Of a DNA stretch of 64,000 bases, positions 40,245-51,975 are shown piece after piece. Under the pieces are notes generated by a model, which was given only the letters and a program-made list of their open reading frames with translations, was not told where the DNA came from and did not search any database. Numbering within the stretch: position 1 is the first letter of the stretch; each line of letters starts with the position of its first letter. Source of the DNA: Pyrocephalus nanus (lineage: Eukaryota > Chordata > Aves > Passeriformes > Tyrannidae); the NCBI GenBank assembly GCA_038380795.1, contig CM076272.1, positions 806,001 through 870,000 of the forward strand, read 5' to 3'. Made by a program: the position numbers and the translations under genes.

Positions 40245-43200
40245 TGGCGTTCCGGTGTTCTGTGTCCTGGGGTTCCCTGAGAACGGGCAGAGCCATTAAA
40301 CCAGTTAACCCTTCAGCACCCCCTTCTCCAGCTGTAACACGGGCAGAGGATGCTCATGCGCTCAACATGAACCAACCAATCATCTAACACATTGTTTCTT
40401 AAGTTTCTACAAGCTGAAACTTTGTGAACTTCTGTATTTCACCCACATGTATTTTTCTTACCTTCTTATACTCAAGCTTGCCACTTTCCATGGATACAAC
40501 AGCTTCCCACTACCTGCAATGGTGAGGGGTTAATTCCATTGTCTTTATACTACCAAAAAATTGGTCAAGTAATTTTTCTGTCAGTAAACACACTCACCTT
40601 TATGAATTTTGAGTCTACAATCGAGAATTAGCATTATACAAAGAATATCTGAAGCAATTCCATAGCATGAGGCTACATTTAGATAAATTAGGACTTCAGT
40701 CACACAGATCTTCAAAACATAGATTTAAATAGGATGAGAAGACAAAATAACTGACTTGAAAAGGTGTGTCATTGCAATTTTGTTAGACATGTTAAAGTGA
40801 ACTGGGTTGTAAAGTAGTGATCTTTAAAATGCTGTGATGACTTCACAGCAAACACTATTGGCAAGAACTCCAAGTACGATACGGAAAGTTCTCAAACAAA
40901 AATACCTGAGGTATCACTGGGCACTGGTTATTCAGAGAGAGCAAATACAGTAATAGGACTGCTGGTCCCAGGGGGGAACTCTTTCCAACTTATGTAAGCA
41001 GACATTTGCTCCAGAGATTACAGCTTTGTGCTAACCTGACAGTGACACAGACAATTCAGAAATGGGTTCAGCACCAAGTTCAACCTCTCTCCATGTCTAG
41101 TCTTTTAGAACAAACCCCTTTGCCTACTCAGGGTAAGAACCCAAGTCTCCCAGCACAGCAAACTGCCTGCTGCCTAATCTGATTCTGCTTGCTGAAGCTC
41201 TTTCACTTGTTTTAAATTAACACATGTATGTAAGATACATACTTACAAGTTACTTACAGATTTGTTAAGTCCTTTTTATCCCCTTCACTCTGTAAATATG
41301 TTTAACTTCTGCAGCTCAGAAACAGGAAGTATTGCTTGTATAAATAACAGTGTTTCATATACTATTGACAGACACTTCCTGGCACAAAAATGTTACAGAT
41401 GGAGAAACACAAGTATTTAGATCTTGGTGTGTGGGGGGGGAAGTGCCACTTCAAATCTATGGTCAAATCCAATTTTCTCAATCCAAAGAAAATTTCCTGG
41501 GTTTGAGGGTGTTATTACTCCCAACTCATCTCAGATGATTTGGTTGCAAAAACAAAGGCCATCTTGGGCAAATTTATTTTCATCTCACCTCCTTTTAGTA
41601 GGGATTTAATTTCTTCTGAAAGAACAAGCCAACTCCCAAATCCTAAAGGTGAACTAAGACAAAAGGATTGTTACAAAGGAATGTTCTCAGCATTTCCTCT
41701 TCCAAAGACATTAGAAACGTCAGATGAATGAGTGCAGTCACGTCAAAGCAGTGACACAGAAAAAATATTTGTCTCCTTAACACACTACAAACAACAATAA
41801 AAAATACCACTCATCTGTAATAGAGAACTTTGCATTCCAGAGATCTCAAAGTATCTTAGAAATAAGATTATCTGGCACCTCAGAAAGTTTGCAACAGAGC
41901 ATGGAGAAATCACAAAACTTACCATGGTTGGTTGCAGAACTGAAAAAAGAATAAACCTGCAATGGAGCAGGACCAGCCCTAGCCCAAGGTAGCACCAGCA
42001 CATCAGATTACAGAGTCACCTCCAAAAACAGCTTAAACCCCTTATGAACTTCATCAGTGAAATAATGGGCTGTCCAAATGGGAAATACAGTCCTATCAGA
42101 AATATTGTCTAGTGAAAATCTGATGCTTCTGTCTACAACTGTTAACCAATAAGCTAAACTTTAAACAAACTAAAGTAAACAAAAATTTACCTTTCAAGAT
42201 ATGCATGGGAGGAAGATGAAACTGTAATTCTGCAATCTAATACCAGACTTATTTTTCTGTTTTAAACCTGGCTTTAATTTATGTTTTATTTCCAAGTGGT
42301 TTTCACTTTACTTTTACAGGAACTCAACGGGAGCTCCATCTGGCTTCATACATATTAACACAAACAGCTCTTTTTACCTCTAGTTAGGAGGGTCTGTTTC
42401 CTTCTTGCCTTGCATTTCTTTCATATTCTACATGAATATCTCTGAGATGTCCTACAATAAAAAGGTGGGTCAATTAAAATGAATTCAGAGGAAAACAGGT
42501 GATAAATTCTGAAGAAACGAGAAGCAAACACGAATAATATGAACAAAATACCAGAAAAGCATTTGCAGTCATGAGCAAAACTGATTGAGGGAGCAGTGTT
42601 AGGGTGTCTTTTTTTTTTGCCATAAGAGTGACCATAAAACACCAACGAGACTCTCAGTGGACTATTTTCCACTTCTCCTACTTCTCTCCCTACCCTGAAG
42701 CTTTAGCCTTCAGAAAAGCAAACCCAAGCCAGTAGTACTTTAACTGAAATCCTCCCTCCCAAGCTGCTGAGATCCTTACATGCAGCATCTGTGCTGTAGT
42801 TTGTGACTTCCGTCTGTCTCACTGTGCCAAGCCACTGTGCAAAAGCACATCCTGATCCTGATCAAACTCGTTTCTGGAAATCCATCATAAATTCTTCCCG
42901 CTCTCCCTCGACTCTGTGTCCGTGATAATGTTTGAAGTCAGGTATTAACACCCCTGCCTGGGCAAACAGCTTACATCAGGGAACATCCTGGTCTGCACAC
43001 CTGGGAAATGCACAAAATCCTTGTTCTTGGAAACCGTGTTTAAACAGGAGGTCACCCACGGCCCCTCCTTATCCTTCCCTTTAGTTCATTTACTTTCTAA
43101 ATAGAAACGTCCATTCCAGCTCAACATCAAGGTCTAAAGGGTATCTTTTACTTTCTTGTTGCTGCTGAGAAGTGGAAGCAACTTACTTGAAGGAAATCAA

Positions 43201-43720
43201 CAACAAAATAAACAAATAAACAAATCAGTCCATAACACACAGGCAGAGAAGAACCAAACAGGCAGCAGCAAATATGCTGGTTCTGTAGCAAGTGAGATGA
43301 TTTGTGCTCTGCTGGGCACTACAAGAGCTTAGAGTAACAAAGTGCAGTTCACACATTCAGGTGTAAGTCAACAAATCCTCCAGGACCACAAAGGACAGTA
43401 ACCATATGAACTCGGCAGGATCAGCTGGAATTCAAACAACAAAACAGCAAGTGGCACGAAAGGTATGGAGAGAAAAGCAACAAACAGCAGAAAGAACACT
43501 GCCACCAGATTCCATTAACGTCCCTTTGCTCCCCCCTCCTTCAGTGAACTGAAACAACCTCCACAGAGGCAGCAGATCAGGAACCTGGACAAACACCATC
43601 CCCCAAACAGGGTTAGAGCCAAAGAAAACGTGTGCTACCAAGCTAACCTCAGAACTTAAACAATCTGGGGAAAATGCATTATATTAATGATTTTTTTCAA
43701 ACAACGTTTTCCAATAATCA
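40245..43720. other. Intergenic region between convergent GCNT3 and GTF2A2
   Basis: About 3.5 kb between the two facing polyadenylation signals. It is AT-rich, with short open frames only, and no RNA gene, mobile element or conserved coding piece was recognised. Confidence 0.55.
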
Positions 43721-43746
43721 CTCTTTCCAAAGTTTTTAAATAAAAG

Positions 43747-43752
43747 TTTATT
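43747..43752 (-). terminator. GTF2A2: Polyadenylation signal AATAAA (GTF2A2)
   Basis: The plus strand reads TTTATT, so the minus strand carries AATAAA about 270 bases after the GTF2A2 stop codon. T-rich sequence follows on the minus strand. An 18-base A run at 43800-43817 would be a U tract in the 3'UTR of the mRNA. Confidence 0.75.
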
Positions 43753-44019
43753 ACAGAAATTACTTTGAACAAAAAAAGGCAACAGTATCTGTTGTAATTA
43801 AAAAAAAAAAAAAAAAAGGTAATGTTGTATTCATGCCCTATAAAGTGAACTGAAGAAATGCTACAGGTATTTCTTCCGCTGCCATTCTGTGCCGCTCTCT
43901 AGTATGGATTAACTCACATCTGCACCACGAGAATTCAGGATGAACAGTCCCTTTCCAGGCTTCTCTCCAGAAAGTGCTGCATATTAACAGAAAACATTGC
44001 AGACGACCCCCAGCTCTGT

Positions 44020-44045
44020 TCATTCTGCAGTATTGGAACCAGTGT
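44020..44045 (-). CDS. GTF2A2: GTF2A2 coding exon 4 (last)
   Basis: It follows the acceptor CCTAG on the minus strand. The first two bases complete an AAC codon, and the exon then reads TGSNTAE and TGA (44022-44020). The C-terminal tail is short, as in other vertebrates. Confidence 0.93.
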
Positions 44046-47000
44046 CTAGGAAAGACAAAAGAAAATGAGATTAATACCCCACTGAGTATGAAGAGAACCG
44101 ACAGCATGTCTGATGCCCTCCCCAAGTTCAGAAGTATACTGCTATTACTGCTTTGTTGTTTTTAGAGCCATGGGAAAGGCATGTCACTCCAAAATGGAGC
44201 ATGGCAAGGCAGTGTTTACTGTGTTCCTTCAGCAGGACAACCTCTCGTGGGAAAAAAACCCCTGTAATGTTAATAGCAACCTTAAGTCAGCCAGTTCTTT
44301 AAATCTTATCTGCACACTTTATCAAGAGGATTAATACTCGGAAAGTAAGGTTTCCTCCACTGGCTATAAGTACACAAAAAAAATGGTAGGATTTTATGCT
44401 TGGCTGAGACCAGAAGTTGAGAAAACAATAAATTCTGTCAGCTCTGTAGAACTACAACTTGAAGTGACTACTGTAATCATGCCAGAATCAGGAAGCTGTG
44501 AAGAACCTGTTTCAGAGGTCTGTGGTGTATTTAAATACAGCTTTTCCCATTCTCAGTTCTTCCTTTTAGCATCACTCCCCAAGGACAAAACAAGTGGCAC
44601 CATTTCACACATCTTCAGCAATACCCTGACACATTAATGGTTTTAAAAGTTACAAACCAGCTTCCCACAAAAGTCACTAAATTACTTTTTACTGACAAAA
44701 GTAATCCAGTCAAGCAGATGTGGAATGTAAACTTCTGCAAGCGGTGTCCATACAGTGGGCCTGTTAGGCAATATGTAAGTCTCAAAAACATGATTTGCAA
44801 ATGCTGGCATAAGCTTTTCGTGTGCTTTTGTCTCCTGCTATCAAATTCAGCAAAGGATTGCTCGACAGTTTTCTCAGACAACTCCCTGCTCAGACTGTTG
44901 AGGCACTCTTTGGATTCCATAAAACATGGAGCTGTCCTGACAACGAGGTTAACAGGAGAAAAATCACCACACTAAAAGTACCACTGCTGACTTTCCAATT
45001 GCTCCAGGATGTATTTCCCAACAAGAGGTGCACAGCAGGCTCCAGCACAGTGCTACCTCTGGGAAGCATTTAACCTGCTTTTGTTTCATCTCTCATCTCG
45101 TGTGAAAGGGAGTGCAGAGCTCTGCAATCCATCAGACATTTGGCCAAAGCCTTCCATAAATGATCAAGTCTCGTGTCCCAGCTCACTTATATCATATTCC
45201 ATACTTACTTTTTCCATCACATGCTACAATTTTCACTTTATCCACTTTCACAAGCTCAGTGACCTCCCTGAATTCGACATCGTTCAGTACAAACGTCCAC
45301 ACGTTGTCACAGAACCTGTACGTGTTCAGGGAGCCCTTCAAAAGACAAGAGACACTTTCTGTAGGACACACCCCAAAGGCAACAGACAATACATTAACTA
45401 CTGAACCCTTCTAGAACCAGATTTGCCATAAAGCCCCCAGTGATCCCGAATGCAGAGCAGCTTGGCAGACAACAATTCTGAGGGAAACTGCAGCTTCAAT
45501 GCCCTCCAGTGGCTGAACCTCTGCAAACCATGACAGTCTACCCAGGGGGAAGCTCCACAGGGAGGCCAAGAAGTTCTAAAACTTTTCTAATGGGGATGAA
45601 GGATCGGTATCAGAAAAGATTTCTAAAAACACTGGGCCATAAGAAAAACAATTTACAGCAGTGATCTCAACAAGATGTGGATTCTGCAGTTCTAAAGCAG
45701 AAATAAAGCACTAGTTTAGATAAATCATGACAAAACTGCCCTGTGTTCAATAAAGGGGTTCACTCACGTTTGAGGTGTTACTGAGGATGTCAATATGTGA
45801 ACCTCTTGGCTTTCACCTTCACACAGTTTAACTGATACCCTTGAATTAAGCTCCAAGTAGCATTTAGTTTATCCACTAAACACAATGGGAACAGTTTTCC
45901 ATACACAAAACAAGTGAAATGTGTTAGAGAAAAGAAATCGTGCTACTTTTAACATATCCACATTGCTTAAAAATGTAACAGCTTAACAGCTCACTCCATT
46001 AATGTGTTCTACACAGGCAGCAGAGGAAGTTAACAGGAAGCTGGGGTTTGCGTTGATTTTGGTTTTTTTTTCTCAAAATTACTTTCAAGTTGACATTTAA
46101 CAACTTGCTGGCTATTTGATATTAATTAGGTCAGCTGACTGGGAAAAAAATCTTATTTTTCTATGATAACTACAGAAAAGAGCTACGAAATAATCCAGTG
46201 AAAAGGCAGATCTAAATCTCTCTTCATGTTACAGATGTGGCTGAAGATCTGTCCTCATCCCACTTTTGCTCAGTACAGCTAAAAGAAGCAAAGTCTCTCC
46301 CCTCATCTGCGAGACACTGAGGGTGGCAATGCTGTCCACCAAAGCATTGCCCCCTCCCCTTTTTTCATCCACCCACCAAATCTATTTCTGCTTTCTGCAT
46401 TCTTTCAGAAGATCCCTGGCAGAACAAGGGAACAAGCCTCACAACTGCATGGGGAGTACACACGTAAACAGTCATTATTGCAGCATCCAAATTTACTGCC
46501 TGAAGTTTCTGCTTGGAGGACACAGCTTTTAATGACATTCTGCATCAACACTTCGTTACTGTATCTCCGGAGCAGCTTTTATACATGGTTATCTTACCCT
46601 GAAATTCACTCTGTTCCTGACGCGTTGTGCCAGAGCCGAATTTATAGCTTTATCGAACTGAAGTAGCACCTGAAGGGCCAACTGAGGTGTGATTTGCTGA
46701 GACTAAAGTAGTTTGAAAAAAAAAGAAAAAGAAAGTTTTGAGTTGTTTCAAAGCAAACTCAAACATGCAGTAAGAGTTAAAAACATCAAAACAAAGTTAT
46801 AAAGTTCACATGAAGCAGTTCTCCAGAGAAACAGTTTTCAAAAATATTGTTCCTGTGTTTATTTCCTTCTCTGTATTTCTGAGAGAAGAAACAATATGCT
46901 ATGATGATTTTTTTTGTGCTACACGAGGATTTCTTCTGATAAATATTCACTGGAAATAAACAGAAGTGCAATAAGTTGATTACAATGTTCCAGCTTAATC

Positions 47001-47364
47001 TGGCTGTTCATTTACTGGGCCACACCACAGGAGATGATGCCATTCACGTAAGACCTTCTCATTCACCCAGGACGTAAAGAAAAAGACATTTCAAGTGAAT
47101 GGAGGGCAAAAGGCTTTTGATTTCAATCAGCAAGTTTTCAAAAATATATTTCCACAAATGCCCCGATTTGCAGCAACTACAGAGCCATTTTAAGGACTAA
47201 CTCCTGTTTGTATCAAGCTGATCCCACACACCCCACACACCTGTATGAGCTCGTCCAGGCTCTCCTGAGCTGATCCCACACACCCCACACACCTGTATGA
47301 GCTCGTCCAGGCTCTCCTGGAGGCTGTTGCCCAGCGTGGTGTTCCTGTACAGCTGGTATGCCAT
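44020..47364 (-). CDS. GTF2A2: Transcription initiation factor IIA subunit 2 (TFIIA gamma), four coding exons
   Basis: The small subunit of general factor TFIIA, which binds TBP on promoter DNA and stabilises the preinitiation complex in the nucleus (family knowledge). Joining minus-strand exons 47364-47293, 46702-46598, 45335-45209 and 44045-44020 gives 330 nt, which is 109 residues plus a stop: exactly the vertebrate length. Three introns are GT-AG and keep the frame. The protein starts [16 protein letters not shown], continues through [17 protein letters not shown] and [16 protein letters not shown], and ends DGKNTGSNTAE. Residues 2-50 form the helical domain that pairs with TFIIA alpha/beta, and the rest forms the beta-barrel that contacts TBP. 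The ATG at 47364 has a strong context (A at -3, G at +4). The first coding exon has a duplicated 5' splice site, described under findings. Minisatellites lie in intron 1 and just upstream of the promoter. Confidence 0.97.
45209..45335 (-). CDS. GTF2A2: GTF2A2 coding exon 3
   Basis: 127 nt between an AAG acceptor and a GTAAGT donor. It encodes [15 protein letters not shown] through [12 protein letters not shown], the main part of the TBP-contacting beta-barrel, and ends one base into the next codon. Confidence 0.95.
46598..46702 (-). CDS. GTF2A2: GTF2A2 coding exon 2
   Basis: 105 nt (35 codons, phase 0 at both ends) between a TTTAG acceptor and the donor AGG|GTAAGA. It encodes [20 protein letters not shown] and then [15 protein letters not shown], the second half of the helical domain and the linker to the barrel. 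Confidence 0.95.
47215..47318 (-). repeat. GTF2A2: 52-bp tandem duplication spanning the GTF2A2 exon 1/intron boundary
   Basis: Copy 1 is 47318-47267 and copy 2 is 47266-47215 on the minus strand. Each has the last 26 exonic bases (ending CTCATACAG) followed by 26 intronic bases (starting GTGTGTGGGG). The copies differ at a single base (51 of 52 identical), which suggests a recent event. Two equivalent 5' splice sites result, at 47293/47292 and 47241/47240. Confidence 0.95.
47293..47364 (-). CDS. GTF2A2: GTF2A2 coding exon 1
   Basis: The coding part is 72 nt (24 codons, ending LDELIQ). The exon itself probably begins at 47414 after a TTGTTTGTTTTCAG acceptor, so a separate non-coding first exon lies upstream in the CpG island. 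The donor is CAG|GTGTGT. An almost identical exon end and donor is repeated 52 bp downstream. Confidence 0.95.
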
Positions 47365-47513
47365 GGTTCCACCGGCTCATCCACGGCCCTGCACCGGCGG
47401 TGTCCTCGCTCTCACTGAAAACAAACAACGACCCAACAATGAAGGGAACGCTGTCCCGCACAGCCGGGCCCGACACAACCCGAGAGGCCGATTCGCCAAT
47501 CCTCGGAGCGCCT

Positions 47514-47890
47514 GGGACCCACAGCGGGCATTCCCAGCACAGCCAGGCCCAGCCTGGCCCCGGGACCCACAGCGGGCATTCCCAGCACAGCCGGGACCCA
47601 CAGCGGGCATTCCCAGCACAGCCGGGCCCTGCCCGGCCCCGGGACCCAGAGCGGGCATTCCCAGCACAGCCGGGCCCTGCAAGGCCCCGGGAACGAACCC
47701 CGGGCATTCCCAGCACAGCCGGGCCCAGCCCGGCCCCGGGACCCAGAGCGGGCATTCCCAGCACAGCCGGGCCCTGCAAGGCCCCGGGAACGAACCCCGG
47801 GCATTCCCAGCACAGCCGGGCCCAGCCCGGCCCCGGGAACCCCCCGGGCATTCCCAGCACAGCCGGGCCCTGCAAGGCCCCGCGTCCCCT
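47514..47890. repeat. GTF2A2: 48-bp GC-rich minisatellite in GTF2A2 intron
   Basis: The block GCATTCCCAGCACAGCC recurs at 47528, 47576, 47607, 47655, 47704, 47752, 47801 and 47848. Spacing is 47-49 bp except for one shortened 31-bp unit. Unit types alternate between GGGACCCAGAGCG and GGGAACGAACCCCG endings. It lies between the acceptor of the first coding exon and the CpG-island promoter, so it is transcribed within the first intron. On the transcribed (minus) strand it is rich in GGG runs that could form G-quadruplexes. Confidence 0.95.
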
Positions 47891-47899
47891 CCCGGCCCC

Positions 47900-48092
47900 G
47901 CCGCACACCCCGCACCGCGGAACGGGCCGGTCCCGGGAAGCCGGTTCCGGGATGCCCGTCCCGTGAGCCCCGGCCCCTCCACCGGCCCCGATCCCGCTCC
48001 CGATCCCGGCCCCGTTCCCTCCTCACCGCCGCTCACGGGCGGAAGCGCCGCGGCCCCGCCCGGGCCGGCCCCTGGCCCCGGAACCGGAACGG
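47900..48092 (-). promoter_or_regulatory. GTF2A2: GTF2A2 CpG-island promoter and candidate non-coding exon 1
   Basis: A CpG-dense block wedged between two minisatellites. Two adjacent ETS-type motifs (CCGGAA at 48078-48083 and 48084-48089) are typical of housekeeping promoters. On the minus strand a good donor, GCG|GTGAGG, ends at 48027 and can splice to the acceptor at 47414 ahead of the ATG exon. The transcription start is not visible directly; placing it around 48030-48090 is an inference. Confidence 0.6.
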
Positions 48093-48095
48093 GAG

Positions 48096-49300
48096 ATCCC
48101 ACACGGACACACGGACACACAGACACACAGACAGGGCCGAGCCCACACGGACACACAGACACACAGACAGGGCCGATCCCACACGGACACACAGACACAG
48201 ACAGGGCCGATCCCACACGGACACACAGACAGAGCCGATCCCACACGGACACACAGACAGGGCCGATCCCACACGGACACACAGACACAGACAGGGCCGA
48301 TCCCACACGGACACACAGACAGAGCCGATCCCACACGGACACACAGACAGGGCCGAGCCCACACGGACACACAGACACACAGACAGGGCCGATCCCACAC
48401 GGACACACAGACACAGACAGGGCCGATCCCACACGGACACACAGACAGAGCCGATCCCACACAGACACACAGACAGGGCCGAGCCCACACGGACACACAG
48501 ACAGGGCCGAGCCCACACGGACACACAGACAGGGCCGATCCCACACGGACACACAGACAGGGCCGATCCCACACGGACACACAGACAGGGCCGATCCCCT
48601 GGACACACAGACAGGGCCGATCCCACACGGACACACAGACAGGGCTGAGCCCACACGGACACACAGACACAGGGCTGAGCCCACACGGACACACAGACAG
48701 GGCTGAGCCCACACGGACACACAGACAGGGCCGATCCCCTGGACACACAGACAGGGCCGATCCCACACGGACACACAGACACAGACAGGGCCGATCCCAC
48801 ACGGACACGGCCGATCCCACACGGACACACAGACAGGTCAGATCCCACACAGACACAGGGCCGATCCCACACGGACACACAGACAGGGTCAGATCCCACA
48901 CAGACACACAGACAGGGCTGAGCCCACACGGACACACAGACAGGGTCAGATCCCACACAGACACACAGACAGGGCTGAGCCCACACGGACACACAGACAG
49001 GGCCGATCCCACACGGACACACAGACAGGTCAGATCCCACACAGACACAGGGCTGAGCCCACACGGACACACAGACAGGGCCGATCCCACACGGACACAC
49101 AGACAGGGCCGATCCCCTGGACACACAGACAGGGCCGATCCCACACGGACACACAGACAGGGCCGATCCCACACGGACACACAGACAGGGCTGAGCCCAC
49201 ACGGACACACAGACAGGGCCGAGCCCACACGGACACACAGACAGGGCCGAGCCCACACGGACACACAGACACAGACAGGGTCAGATCCCACACGGACACA
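48096..49300. repeat. 28-bp minisatellite with 216-bp higher-order period
   Basis: About 40 copies of a unit built from CACACGGACACACAGACAGG followed by GCCGATCC or GCTGAGCC. The basic period is 28 bp. Variants of 34 and 36 bp carry an extra ACAGAC or ACACAGAC, and shortened units contain CCCCTGGACAC. Near the left end the order 36-34-28-28-34-28-28 repeats, giving a 216-bp super-repeat (unit starts at 48139 and 48355). Since 28 is not a multiple of three, all frames cycle and stay open, which explains the very long cysteine/valine-rich minus-strand reading frames and the threonine/histidine-rich plus-strand ones. The array abuts the GTF2A2 promoter. Confidence 0.96.
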
Positions 49301-49309
49301 CCGTCACCC

Positions 49310-51975
49310 GCGACCCCTCAGAACACAGGAAACAGCAGCTTATTTGAAAAGAAAGGGTTGTAATGTTCTTAAGAGGGAGGTGAAGAGTCTGGTACTTACG
49401 TTTTTTTACATTAAAGGGGCAAACAGTCACATGGGTGAGGAATGGGAGCAGCCAAATCACGCCAGTTGTATTAACCGTGATTCACAAGCTCTGCTCTGTG
49501 TTAAATACTGCACATTTCCCACACCACACATATTAGAATTTACAGATACTAAGTGCCAATGTAATCCTGCTCTGGTAACCCTTTATCTCCCATTCAACCA
49601 TTCGAGCAGCCCCCTGGTCAGCCCTGACTTGCTAATGATGGCTAAGAAAGACTGCAGAACTGCAGAGCCCCTGGGACACGAGCATCTGTCCTCTATGAAT
49701 TCTTATTTGTAATTATTGACCTGCAATTCCATGTCATAAATTATTAACTATCGGCTGTGCAAGCTGAGCAAGGAGCATGGTAAGAAAAGCACTTGACTTT
49801 GGGAAAACACTGTGAACATCTGACAAAGAAAGAAATGTGCTTTTCACCGAGAAACTTTGTGACAGATGGAGTTTACAAAGTGCCCGTGCTCAGTGTATCT
49901 CCATTATTTTCAGCTCAGTACAGATGTTTCAGGAGATGCCACCAGTGAAGCTGACAGGAGCAGGCACCAATGCCACCTCCTCCTCCCCATGACACTTCGA
50001 GGTCATGTCGTAAGAGATTCCATCACCACCACCTGTAATCTGACCCTGAAGAGACACCAGTGACCCGCTGCAAGGTCTGAAGGTGTCATTAGAGCACTTC
50101 AGTGTGTGATGCAAGAAATCTGCTGCAAGGTGCTCCCAAAGAGAGGCTGTGCCCAGTCATGGGCAGTCAGTGTAACTCAGCTCCTCACAGCAGTCAGTGC
50201 TACTCCTCACTGAAAACAGAGCAAAACATAGGATAAACTGCACTGTTATGAACACCATTACATGTTATTCCAACTAGTTCCATGCTTTTTGGAATAAAAA
50301 TTCTCCATTTCAACATCCCAGGACCACAAAGACTCTGATCTGCTGCAACACTAAATCCTTACAGATCCCTTTCCCCTCCTTTCCAACATAACACGGCTCT
50401 GCCATCCTACACAGAACGTCAAGAACATTCAATCCACAGTCTACTCACATCAGTTTTTAATGGCACTTCCTCCAAAATCCCTTTGCCACTTCTGGACACT
50501 TACCCTGTTGCAGAAATCATTTTACTTAATGTCACACCCATTGAGAGTCCACTGGCCCCAACCTTCTCTCAGCTGTCCACAGCAGTAAAAGGAGCCAGGC
50601 AGTGACTTATTGCTATGCATTTATATAGAAACTAACGAGACCTTTCCAAAGGGAAATCAGTGACTCATGAAATCACCTTTCCTGAACAGCGCTCACTGAA
50701 TTCTGACAACACGAGTCTTACTTTTAAAAGGAAGTGCCACTGAAAGGTGAATTCCCTACAATACTGTATCTTATCACAAAGTTTATTCAAGTTTTGTAAC
50801 AATTTTTATTAAAGTACGACATTCCAACTTTTCATGGTTTTAATTATTAAAATATATTACATCATATTATAGATTTCAAAAAAAAGGTAAATTTGACAAA
50901 ACATTACTCATAACTTTGGGACCACTTTGCTTTTTGTAAACATCCACCTCACCATTCAGTGATGAGCTGCAAGAAGTCAGAGGGGGATAATTCTTTAGTA
51001 CACCTCTTTCTCAGGCTGCTTATCTTTAGAGAGCTGTTGAGCTGTGTATCCACTCACAACAGCTTATACTGGAGAAACAAACTATTTGGGAAGCACATCC
51101 ACATCTCCAAAAGAAATCAGACACCTGCAGCACGAAACTGTGGACTCACGTGGCCAGCAGGGAACTCAACAACAATCCCATCGTTTGGCAAATATGGCAC
51201 ATACAGAGCACTGGCTACTCCACACTGCACTGTCCACGGGGAGGAACAGGGCAGAGAGAACTACAGCCCCTCTGGGAAGAAACCTTTTGTCAGTTAGGAA
51301 AAAATGGAAATGAGATCATCAGAATGCTTCCTGTTTAGCTTAGGACCCACAGAGACCCAGGAAAAATCAGGTTTGCATGTACAGACACACCACGCTGTCC
51401 AAGCATCAGAAGGCTGCAAGTGCCCAGTTCACTGACCTGACTTGACATTAACCAGGGTCAACATGGAAAGTGAAGCAGGAGATAGGACAGCCCAAAGAAA
51501 CTGTTTGTGCTCTGCCTTCAGAGCACGATCCAGACCTGAGGCACCTTGACAATGGTGCTGCCTCTTACACAAGTACACCCTGTTTATTCATCTCTTTGAC
51601 ACTGCCGTAACAAAAGCACTTGGATCTCAGAGGGCCATCCCTGAACTGCACACTTACCCTCCCAGGGACATGGCAATCTGCCCTCACCTGCCAGCAGCAT
51701 GCTCCCAGTCTGTACAGGCATCACTGGAGACAGCAGAGCAGTTGTTAATTGCTAAGTCCTGAGCCCAGAGCTCTCTCTCAGCTGCTGTTTAGCACTGTCA
51801 GGCAGCAGGCTGGTGGAACACAACCAGATTTTTTCCAATAGTGTAACTGAGTAACACAAACTTCAGATGTCATTGAGAGGTGGTATTTTTTGGCAAAGAC
51901 AAAATTGTGAGCACAGGAAACACCAAAAGCAAAGATTTAATATATTTGCTAGAACATTATATTGCTCAACTCCTG
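49310..51975. other. Intergenic region between GTF2A2 and BNIP2
   Basis: About 2.7 kb without a recognisable gene. If BNIP2 uses a more distal polyadenylation signal (further minus-strand AATAAA candidates lie near 51,586 and 50,780), part of this is its 3'UTR. Short open frames only. Confidence 0.5.

Noticed and set aside
43800..43817. 18-base A run, considered as the tail of a retroposed copy
   Set aside because: It lies inside the GTF2A2 3'UTR on the opposite strand, with no adjacent processed-gene sequence or target-site duplication visible.
47297..48706. 469-codon plus-strand frame rich in Pro, Gly, His and Thr
   Set aside because: It runs antisense across the GTF2A2 first exon and through two minisatellites.
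48023..49291. Minus-strand frames of more than 400 codons, rich in Cys, Val and Ser
   Set aside because: They are translations of the 28-bp minisatellite, which stays open in all frames. They are not genes.
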